Assembly (NCBI GenBank): GCA_030049955.1
Contig: JASIJX010000164.1
Coordinates: forward strand, 1 to 13,371
DNA: 13,371 nt
Direction of reading: 5' to 3'
From: Acidobacteriaceae bacterium
GTDB lineage: Bacteria > Acidobacteriota > Terriglobia > Terriglobales > Acidobacteriaceae
Both the position numbers and the translations under genes were made by a program. Numbering within the stretch: the stretch's first letter is position 1; each line of letters begins with the position of its first letter. Below the pieces are notes generated by a model, which saw only the letters and a program-made list of their open reading frames with translations, had not been told where the DNA came from and did no database searches. Positions 6,942 to 13,371 of the stretch are shown piece by piece.

Positions 6942-9900
6942 CTAGCTCGCTTCCACCAGCGCGTCAGTTGTTTTGCTCATCTTGGCTGTACGCTCGAGCT
7001 TGTCCCAGTTGAAGGGCTTGCCGTCGATGGCGCGCTTGAGCGTCTTGAACAGCACTACCGAGAATACCTGCCTGTAGGCGAAGCGCTGCAGCCAAATGTG
7101 GAAGAGCAGCCATGCGTCGCCCTTGTTGGCCGGGTGACGGCGCTCCAGGCAGAAGGCTAACGATGAGGTAATGAAGTCGATCACCAGGAAGGCGAGGAAA
7201 TAGAGGACCAGTTTCTCGAAGCTTGCCGGCGAGGCTGCCTCGGGGTGGTAGTGCCGATCGACGAAGAAATTGATTACGCCCGCCACGAACATAAGGTCAA
7301 TGAATGGCGAGACCAGCGGCAGCAGCATTTGGAAGATGAGAATGTTGGGCAGCGCAAACAGGCCCATGGCCTTGTTGCGGGCGAATGCGGCGCGATGCTT
7401 CCAGACCGCTTGCAGCGTGCCGAAGGACCAGCGGAAGCGCTGGCGCATAAGGCCCTTCGCATCTACCGGCGCTTCGGTGTAGGCCAGGGCACGGTCCTCG
7501 TAGTCCACTTTGTAGCCGCGCTCGAGCAGGCTCATGGTGAGGTCGGCGTCTTCAGCGACGGTGTTGAGCGGGTAACCACCGGCGTCTTTTACGGCGGCCG
7601 TGCGCCAGGCGCCGATGGCGCCCGGCACCACGGTTACGACGTGGAAGAGATTGAGCGCGCGGCGCTCGAAGTTTTGGCTGGTGATGTACTCGAGGGCCTG
7701 CCAGCGCGTCCAGAGGTTCACGCGGTTGCCCACTTTGGCGTTGCCGGCCATGGCGCCGATTTTCTGGTCTTCGAAGTGAGCGACGAGTTTCGAAATGGCA
7801 TCGGCGGCGATGACGGTATCGGCGTCGATGCCGACGTAGACCTCTTCGTGGATGCGCTCGAGCGCGTAGTTGAGCGCGGCGGCCTTGCCTGCATTGGCCT
7901 TGGTGAGCACCTGCACGCGGCCCGAGGCGATCTGCTGCGCGTAGGCCGCGGCGGCCACTTCGGCGGTGCGATCCAATGAGCCATCATCGACGACAATGAC
8001 GTGCAAATTTTTGTAATCGGAGTTGAGCACCGAGCGGATGGTGCGCACGATGACTTTCTCTTCGTTATAGGCGGGGATGAGGACGGCGACGCGTGGCTGA
8101 TAAACCGGCGAGGCGGCGGTGCGCGGCTTGCGGAGGCGGTCGATCATGGCGAGCACTCCGACCAGGACGAGGCGGGCGCTCATCAGAACGTCGCCGATGA
8201 AGAAGACCAGAACGATGAGGGTGCCGACGATGTCGAGGGCTGAGAAGGCGATGGAATCGGGGATGGATCGCACGCGCGCCCAGAAGCCGAGCGGCGGCAT
8301 GACTTGCGCGGTGGTCTTGCCCATGAGGGCGCTGACAGGCACGACCTTGTAGCCGTGGGCACGCAGCGCGTCGATGAGAGGGCCGAGCGCGGCCACAGTG
8401 ACGGAGCGGTCGCCGCCGCCATCGTGCATGAGGATGACGGAGCCGCGGAACTGCGGCTTGGTCTTCATGGTCTGCAACTGAGTGAAAACCGAGTCGATAA
8501 TCTCCGGAGTGGTTTTCCTGGGATTCTCGTCCCAGTCGTCGGTATCGATCTTGCTGCCGATGATGATGTAGCCCTTCTGCTGGATATACCAGGCGGGCGC
8601 AGCTTCATCGTCGGTGTCGGGCTCTTCATCGATGTCGTAAGGCGGGCGGAAGTACATCGGCTGCACGCCGAGCTTGCTTTCAAACAGGCGCTCGGTGAGG
8701 TTGATCTCGAGATCGAGCTGACGCCTGGAGATTTCGCTGATATCGGGGTGGGTCCAGGTGTGGCTGCCGATCTCGTTGCCTTCGCGGACGATGCGCCGCA
8801 GGAGGCCAACGTGCTGCGCGCCCTCTTCGCCGATCACCATGAAGGTTCCCTTCACGTTCTTGGCCTTCAGGACGTCGAGGATCTTCGGCGTCCACGTAGG
8901 ATCGGGGCTGTCATCGAAAGAGAGCGCAACTTCGTTGGGATGGTAGCCGTACTGCTCAACGGTATACGTGTGCGGATACACGTCCATGTGCTCGTCGATG
9001 ATGAGCTTTTTGCGCGGATCCGGCTCGTCAGTATCGACCTCAACTGTGCGCTTGCCGGGCTGCGGAAGCCCGGTGATGCGCAGAATGTCGCCGTCGCCTT
9101 CTGTATCGACGTCATGACCGGGCTGCACAATGCCGAGCGCGCTGAGTGAGGTGGGTGCGCTGGGCCGGTCCCAGATGTTCCAGAGCGAGCTGTCTTCCTC
9201 GCCGAGACGCCAGAGGGCAAAGGTTTGCAGGCCGAGCTGGCGCGCGGCGCGCATTTCATTGAGCACGGTGACGGCATCGAGAAACCAGACGACGTGGCGC
9301 TGGTTGTTGTCCTCGTCGATGTACTCGAAATGCGGGTTGAGGGTGTCGTAGTTCAGGTCGAGATCGGCGTCGGCATCGGAGGCGCGCTCCCAGGCGTCGG
9401 AGACCGATAGATCGTCGGTGTTGAGCACCTCCGGTTTGCGATGGCTCTTGCGGCTGGGGATGGACAGCGTCCAGTCGTAACCGTAGTTACCGAGGGCGCA
9501 GATGAGCTTGTTCTTGGGCACCACCTTGAGCACGCGCTCGAGGTTGCCGACGAACCAACTTTGCGCCGCCACCGGCCCAGGGTCGCTGGTAGCCTCGTGC
9601 TGGTCGTAGTTCATCAGCACGATGGCGTCGGAGTTGGCAGCGATCTGCTTGAGGTCGGAGTCGCTGGTGGAAACCGGCACGTTCACATAGAGCGTCAGGT
9701 TGAGCGGGTGCATTTCCGCGTAGAGGGCCTGAATGAAGGCGAGGTAGGCCGGGTCGGCGTCGTCGGGAATGCTTTCGATGTCGAAGGAGAGGCCGCGATA
9801 GGCCGGATACGCGGTGAGAAAGCGTATGATCTGCGCACGCAGGGTAGCGGCTTTATCGGGATCCTGGAGGACAGCGCCCATGCCCTCATCCCAGGTTTGC

Positions 9901-10475
9901 GTGTGCGGATTGAAGTTATTGAGTTGCGGGAAGATTTCTGTGTCTTCGTGCGCCTGCTGGATGACCCGCTTGACCTTGTTCATGTCGTCCGGGTCATGGA
10001 TGGTGGCGCCCTGGATGACCGGGTACTCGCGCAGATTGTCGCCGCTCATCATCATGAGGGTGCCGCTGGGCGAGTCGACATGGAGCCATTGCGGGAAGAG
10101 CATGTCAATCTGGTGAACATGCTCTTTGAGGGAACTGAAGCTGGCCGCGTCGTCCTGGACGTAGTAGGCGGCACGCAGTCCTTCGCCGGTGTTGAGGGGA
10201 ATGTCAGAGGGCCGGCGGCCGGTTTTGCGGCGGGCGGGCCGCTGCGAGCGCGCCGGGCGGTAGAGCGGGCGATAAAGATCGGCGCGGTCAGGCAGGGCGC
10301 GGTAGTTATGGCGCGGAATGGGCAGCAACAGCTCAGGCAGCGGGCGCAGGCGGAAAACGTTCAGAACAAAGGCCACGACCACCAGTGTGAACACAACGGC
10401 GCCCGCGTCAAGGATACGGCGCAGCCGCTTCCAACGCTTGCGTTGGGGGTCGTAAAAAATCTGTCGATCGGGCAT
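6942..10475 (-). CDS. GH18-like / NodB deacetylase / GT2 glycosyltransferase fusion
   Basis: An 1177-residue membrane protein with three enzyme domains. After an N-terminal membrane segment (about 23-42) and a basic, proline-containing linker comes a GH18-like domain (about 97-440) with RGLSFDIE at 227-234: the DxE end of the chitinase motif is kept (D232, E234), but the two upstream Asp are R227 and S230. Next is a NodB/CE4 deacetylase (about 510-720) with all motifs: SFDDSP (519-524), HTWTH (572-576), RPPY (610-613), DTDDW (644-648) and ILMHDGG (681-687). A membrane segment (within 741-779) leads to a cytoplasmic GT2 domain with PAYNEE (801-806), VVDDGS (828-833), DAD (884-886), AEDAD (974-978) and QRFRW (1012-1016), the marks of a processive synthase, then at least two more membrane segments (1041-1071, 1088-1110). 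By analogy with PgaB plus PgaC it should make, export and deacetylate a poly-N-acetylhexosamine. The substrate is inferred. ATG 10475 has GGAG 13 bases upstream, rather far. Confidence 0.93.
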   Translation of the reverse strand: MPDRQIFYDPQRKRWKRLRRILDAGAVVFTLVVVAFVLNVFRLRPLPELLLPIPRHNYRALPDRADLYRPLYRPARSQRPARRKTGRRPSDIPLNTGEGLRAAYYVQDDAASFSSLKEHVHQIDMLFPQWLHVDSPSGTLMMMSGDNLREYPVIQGATIHDPDDMNKVKRVIQQAHEDTEIFPQLNNFNPHTQTWDEGMGAVLQDPDKAATLRAQIIRFLTAYPAYRGLSFDIESIPDDADPAYLAFIQALYAEMHPLNLTLYVNVPVSTSDSDLKQIAANSDAIVLMNYDQHEATSDPGPVAAQSWFVGNLERVLKVVPKNKLICALGNYGYDWTLSIPSRKSHRKPEVLNTDDLSVSDAWERASDADADLDLNYDTLNPHFEYIDEDNNQRHVVWFLDAVTVLNEMRAARQLGLQTFALWRLGEEDSSLWNIWDRPSAPTSLSALGIVQPGHDVDTEGDGDILRITGLPQPGKRTVEVDTDEPDPRKKLIIDEHMDVYPHTYTVEQYGYHPNEVALSFDDSPDPTWTPKILDVLKAKNVKGTFMVIGEEGAQHVGLLRRIVREGNEIGSHTWTHPDISEISRRQLDLEINLTERLFESKLGVQPMYFRPPYDIDEEPDTDDEAAPAWYIQQKGYIIIGSKIDTDDWDENPRKTTPEIIDSVFTQLQTMKTKPQFRGSVILMHDGGGDRSVTVAALGPLIDALRAHGYKVVPVSALMGKTTAQVMPPLGFWARVRSIPDSIAFSALDIVGTLIVLVFFIGDVLMSARLVLVGVLAMIDRLRKPRTAASPVYQPRVAVLIPAYNEEKVIVRTIRSVLNSDYKNLHVIVVDDGSLDRTAEVAAAAYAQQIASGRVQVLTKANAGKAAALNYALERIHEEVYVGIDADTVIAADAISKLVAHFEDQKIGAMAGNAKVGNRVNLWTRWQALEYITSQNFERRALNLFHVVTVVPGAIGAWRTAAVKDAGGYPLNTVAEDADLTMSLLERGYKVDYEDRALAYTEAPVDAKGLMRQRFRWSFGTLQAVWKHRAAFARNKAMGLFALPNILIFQMLLPLVSPFIDLMFVAGVINFFVDRHYHPEAASPASFEKLVLYFLAFLVIDFITSSLAFCLERRHPANKGDAWLLFHIWLQRFAYRQVFSVVLFKTLKRAIDGKPFNWDKLERTAKMSKTTDALVEAS

Positions 10476-10498
10476 GAACCGGAATTGTCTCCGCGAAC

Positions 10499-10507
10499 CT
10501 TATAACA
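10499..10507 (-). promoter_or_regulatory. Candidate extended -10 promoter of the fusion gene
   Basis: The minus strand reads TGTTATAAG, matching the extended -10 form TGnTATAAT at all but the last base. Transcription would begin near 10492, about 17 bases before the ATG at 10475. No good -35 box is present, which is typical of extended -10 promoters. Confidence 0.4.
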
Positions 10508-10647
10508 TTGTGCAGGATAGCGCCATCGCTCGTTTGCTCCCGTCTGCTTTCTGTTGGACGCACCAGCGGTAGAGCCCGTGCCAGCGCAAAGAGCGACGCG
10601 GCCGGAAATTAAGCGCAATACACTCAAGCCGCGAAAACGTTCTAGGC

Positions 10648-10653
10648 TATACA
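10648..10653 (+). promoter_or_regulatory. Weak candidate -10 box before the GT39 gene
   Basis: TATACA lies 11 bp before ATG 10665, with no recognisable -35. If used, the leader would be only about five bases. The rest of the divergent spacer (10476-10664) shows no other clear promoter or repeat. Confidence 0.2.
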
Positions 10654-10664
10654 AAGAAAATCGT

Positions 10665-12167
10665 ATGGAAGGCGTGGAAGAGAGTCAATGCAACGCGCGG
10701 GGTGCGGGCGTGGCGGGACACGATCTATTTGTCAGGCCGGCCCTTACAAAGAGGGTTGTAGCCTGGGGCTCGGTGGCGCTGGCCGCCGGCCTGGTGCTGC
10801 GGCTCGGGATGCTGCGCTGGCTCTTTGACGTCAATGGCGACTCGCTGGGCGATGCCGCGGTTTACGGCGGAATTGCGAAAAATTTATTGCTTCATGGACG
10901 GTACGCGCTAACGGCGGCGAATGGCGCGGTGTATCCGACACTGCTGCGGCTGCCAGGATACCCGTTTTTTCTGGCCGCGTGTTTCCGGGTGTTCGGGACC
11001 GAAAATTACTTTGCCGTTTGCTGCGTGCAGATTGCGCTGGAACTCGCCGGCTGCGTGCTCCTGGCAGATTTTGCACGGCGGGCGGCGCAGGGGGTTCGGC
11101 CAGGCGATGAAATTTTTGCGCGGCGCGCGGGATGGGCCACGCTATGGCTGGCCGTGCTTTGCCCGTTTACGGCGTCGTATGCCGCGGCTCCGCTGGCTGA
11201 GGCGCCTACGCTGTTTGCGCTGGCGCTGGCGATGTGGGCGATGGCGCGGTTTTGCGAGCGGACAAGTTTCGACCGACAGGCGTGGACGAGTGCGCTTGTG
11301 TTCACATTGGCCGTGACGTGGGCTGCGCTGCTGCGGCCCGATGGCGCGCTGGCGGCCGTGGCTTTTGTGCCGGCGATGGTGGCGGGGGCGCGGCATGGAA
11401 AGCCGAAGAATTCGCCGCGGATGGCTCGCATGGCTGTGGTGTGTGCGCTCGTTGCGCTTGCGCCTTTTGCTGCGTGGACGGCGCGAAACTGGCGCGTGTT
11501 CCACGTGTTTCAACCGCTGGCGCCGCGCATGGCCACCGATCCGGGCGAGGATGCGCAACCGGGATTCGAGCGCTGGGTGCAGACCTGGTGCCTGGATTTC
11601 TCTTCGACGTACGACATCTACTGGAATGTGCCGGATGAGCCGCTGGACGTGAACAAGCTGCCGGCGCGAGCCTTCGATTCTGCTTCTCAGCGAGCGGAGA
11701 CAGCTGCTGTGGTTGGCCAGTACAACGCGGCGGGCTACAATCTGACGCCGGCGGTGGATGCCAGCTTTGCGCGGCTGGCCGAGGAGCGGATCGTGGCGCA
11801 TCCGGTTCGGTATTATGTGTGGCTGCCGCTGGGGCGCGTGGCGGATATGTGGCTGCGGCCGCGCGTCGAAAATCTGCCCATCGATCTGGACTGGTGGGTG
11901 TATGGCCATCATCGCGCAGAGACGCGCTTTAGCTGGTTCTACGCGGCGCTGAACGCGGCTTACCTGCTGCTGGCTGCAGTGGGGCTTTGGCTGCGGCCCC
12001 GATTCTGGAAGGCTCTACTTGCCTATATGCTGCTACGCAGCGCGCTGCTGCTTACGGTGAATGCGCCTGAGGCGCGGTATACCATTGAATGCTTCCCGAT
12101 GCTGTTTGCGCTGGGCGGCGTGGCGCTGGCGGCGGGGATGAGTTCACGGCTGTTGAGGCGTGGCTGA
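10665..12167 (+). CDS. GT39/ArnT-like membrane glycosyltransferase
   Basis: A 500-residue polytopic protein of the GT-C fold. The first membrane helix (about 31-50) is followed by a loop holding the acidic motif NGDSLGDAAVY (57-67), where the catalytic Asp of GT39/ArnT enzymes normally lies, and by RLPGYPFFLA (95-104), typical of bacterial GT39 proteins. Further hydrophobic helices lie near 115-136, 155-180, 181-195, 208-222, 226-241, 256-272, 380-395, 426-443, 448-465 and 476-492. A soluble loop of about 100 residues (280-380) faces the periplasm. Such enzymes move a sugar from a polyprenyl-phosphate donor to lipid, protein or glycan outside the membrane; donor and acceptor cannot be read here. 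ATG 10665 is chosen over the TTG at 10554, whose extra 37 residues are basic and unlike the family; only a weak AAAGAAAA precedes it. The gene is divergent from the GH18-NodB-GT2 gene and convergent with the TPR gene. Confidence 0.88.
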   Translation: MEGVEESQCNARGAGVAGHDLFVRPALTKRVVAWGSVALAAGLVLRLGMLRWLFDVNGDSLGDAAVYGGIAKNLLLHGRYALTAANGAVYPTLLRLPGYPFFLAACFRVFGTENYFAVCCVQIALELAGCVLLADFARRAAQGVRPGDEIFARRAGWATLWLAVLCPFTASYAAAPLAEAPTLFALALAMWAMARFCERTSFDRQAWTSALVFTLAVTWAALLRPDGALAAVAFVPAMVAGARHGKPKNSPRMARMAVVCALVALAPFAAWTARNWRVFHVFQPLAPRMATDPGEDAQPGFERWVQTWCLDFSSTYDIYWNVPDEPLDVNKLPARAFDSASQRAETAAVVGQYNAAGYNLTPAVDASFARLAEERIVAHPVRYYVWLPLGRVADMWLRPRVENLPIDLDWWVYGHHRAETRFSWFYAALNAAYLLLAAVGLWLRPRFWKALLAYMLLRSALLLTVNAPEARYTIECFPMLFALGGVALAAGMSSRLLRRG

Positions 12168-12206
12168 GCGCGAAGACGCGCGACACCAAAGATAACAACC
12201 TAAGAC

Positions 12207-12228
12207 AGCCCGCTCAGAGAGCAGGGCT
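12207..12228 (-). terminator. Probable terminator overlapping the TPR gene stop codon
   Basis: Read on the minus strand: AGCCC, a bulged T, GCTC, loop TCT, GAGC, GGGCT, a 9-bp stem with one bulge and a three-base loop. A T-rich but interrupted stretch follows (GTCTTAGGTTGTTATCTTT). The stop codon TGA lies in the loop and the descending arm, so a terminating ribosome would cover the hairpin. The U-tract is weak, so efficiency is uncertain. Confidence 0.5.
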
Positions 12229-13371
12229 GGATTCCTGTTTCCCGCTCACGAAACTTCTGGCGTGAGCCAGTTCCGGATGGGCCGATGCTTCGCCATTGCC
12301 GGCCGATTTGAGCAACGCGCTGAAAAACTGTGTAGCCGAAGCCTTGTCGCCGGCTTGTTCTGCGGCAACGCCAGCGTGGTACAGGCCGTTAAAGCGGTTG
12401 GGACTGAGCTTGAGCGCGGTGCGATACTCGGCGAGAGCATTCTGCGGCTGGTGAAGCTCAAGCAGCATGTCGCCGAGCATCTCGCGCGCGGGAATATCCA
12501 CTTCGCTCTGGCCCACCTTGTCCTGCAGGTCGGCCGCCATCCGCATATGCTGGAGCGCGTCGTTTTGCTCTCCTGCCGAAAAGCTCGTCCAGGCCACAAC
12601 TTCATTGCGCTCGATCTGCGCCCAGGTCCCTTCAGCCTCGTATGCGTTCGGACCCTTCTTTGCTTCGGCCATCAGCACGTCATACTGCGCAAGATCGGCA
12701 CGGGCCTGCGCGACGCGGCGCAGGTGTCCGTCGGCAATGGCGCGTGCCCACCAGGTGATCGCCGCATCTTCCGGCAATGCGCCCGCTACCGGCTGAAGCG
12801 CTGCCGCCGCCTGCCAGTCGCGCCTCTCCAGCGCATAGAATACGGGAAATTTCGTCTGGTAATAGCCAATCATGCCGGGCATATGGTCGCTGCCCATGCC
12901 GGGCATCGCTGCGATGCGGCTTAACACGGAATCGACTTTGCCGAGCACCGCCTTCGCATTCCGGTCCTGCCCGCTCTGCAGATAGGCGTACATCAGGAAA
13001 TCGTAGGAGTGGGGCTCATCCATCAGACCGCTCTCGTGATGCGACTCGGCAGCTTCGGAGGCGCGGATCGAGGCGAGCTGAGCCTCAATATCCTGCGGCC
13101 ACATGCCTAGCCGCGCGAAGATGTGCCCGGGCATGTGCGCGGCGTGCGCGCCCGAGGGAGCGATCTCGCCGTAGCGCACGGCCGCGGTCAGTCCGTCCCT
13201 GGCCATTGCGGGATTGTCGCAGGCATGAATGATGTAATGATCCACGCCCGGATTATCGGGATTGCCGGCGTAGAGCGGCGCCAGCACAGCCATAGCCTCG
13301 CGGTTGAGCTTAAGGCTCGTGTCCCTGGGCGGCACCGAGGCAAGCAGCGAAAGCGCGTAGAATGCCCCAGC
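12214..13371 (-). CDS. TPR-repeat protein, N-terminal part missing
   Basis: The frame is open to the right edge, so the gene starts beyond the window; the GTG at 13335 is internal. The 385 visible residues match a family of long bacterial TPR proteins of unknown function, recognised by AFYALSLLAS at residues 3-12, HYIIHACDNP (48-57) and AHAAHMPGHIFARLGMW (79-95). A helical repeat region follows. Near the C-terminus are clearer TPR-like units around 284-345, including ALAEYRTALKLSPNRFNGLY. The several conserved His (H48, H52, H80, H83, H87) are a feature of the family and might bind a metal, but that is inference. I estimate that 150-250 residues, usually including a signal peptide, lie outside the window. 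TPR repeats suggest protein binding. It converges with the GT39 gene, 46 bp between stops, and ends inside a probable terminator hairpin. The function is unknown. Confidence 0.85.
   Translation of the reverse strand, partial: AGAFYALSLLASVPPRDTSLKLNREAMAVLAPLYAGNPDNPGVDHYIIHACDNPAMARDGLTAAVRYGEIAPSGAHAAHMPGHIFARLGMWPQDIEAQLASIRASEAAESHHESGLMDEPHSYDFLMYAYLQSGQDRNAKAVLGKVDSVLSRIAAMPGMGSDHMPGMIGYYQTKFPVFYALERRDWQAAAALQPVAGALPEDAAITWWARAIADGHLRRVAQARADLAQYDVLMAEAKKGPNAYEAEGTWAQIERNEVVAWTSFSAGEQNDALQHMRMAADLQDKVGQSEVDIPAREMLGDMLLELHQPQNALAEYRTALKLSPNRFNGLYHAGVAAEQAGDKASATQFFSALLKSAGNGEASAHPELAHARSFVSGKQESSPAL

Noticed and set aside
6939..6948. Palindrome GAGCTAGCTC between the lipoprotein and fusion genes
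   Set aside because: No loop, no T-run, and it overlaps the stop codon of the fusion gene; probably chance.
9441..10505. A 354-codon open frame antisense to the GH18 part of the fusion protein
   Set aside because: Same shadow effect; the minus strand has coherent domain motifs throughout, while this frame gives a Val/Gly/Arg-rich sequence without a family match.
12168..12181. Hairpin GCGCG-AAGA-CGCGC directly after the GT39 stop codon
   Set aside because: Only 5 bp and no T-run follows on the plus strand, so it is not a convincing intrinsic terminator.

Overview
The window is GC-rich, densely coded chromosomal DNA, most likely from an Acidobacteriota of the Terriglobia/Acidobacteriaceae type. 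This is inferred from protein style and no database search was possible: acidobacterial-looking conserved hypothetical proteins at 3-902 and 4810-5349, a beta-propeller lipoprotein with SNGALT-type repeats, a TPR protein with an HMPGHIF-type motif, and an NtrYX-like pair. I see no rRNA, tRNA, CRISPR array, insertion sequence or phage gene.

Layout. (1) 3-902 (+): the 3' part of a conserved hypothetical gene, cut by the left edge. It converges, with a 6-bp gap, on (2) 909-4608 (-): a two-gene operon with an NtrY-like membrane histidine kinase (2341-4608) followed by an NtrX-like AAA+ response regulator (909-2312). The regulator lacks a normal GAFTGA sigma-54 contact loop and carries five PGxx tetrapeptides at that spot. 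(3) 4810-5349 (+): a small membrane-anchored hypothetical protein, divergent from the kinase, across a spacer with CCATTGG/CCAATGG boxes. (4) 5350-5679: a 330-bp stretch with no convincing gene but several hairpins, a 12-bp palindrome and a perfect 10-bp tandem repeat, leading to a strong ribosome binding site. (5) 5680-6927 (+): a lipoprotein predicted to form a seven-bladed beta-propeller. (6) 6942-10475 (-): an 1177-residue polypeptide joining a GH18-like domain, a NodB polysaccharide deacetylase and a processive GT2 glycosyltransferase. (7) 10665-12167 (+): a GT39/ArnT-like membrane glycosyltransferase, divergent from gene 6. (8) 12214-13371 (-): the C-terminal part of a TPR protein, cut by the right edge.

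How they may work together (inference). The GH18-NodB-GT2 protein looks like PgaB and PgaC functions in one chain: polymerisation and export of an N-acetylhexosamine polymer, then deacetylation and trimming outside the membrane. The divergent GT39 enzyme uses lipid-linked sugars in the same compartment, so the two may form a small envelope-glycan locus. The NtrYX-like system may control the divergent small membrane protein. The most unusual items are the remodelled GAFTGA loop, the three-enzyme fusion and the structured region before the lipoprotein gene.
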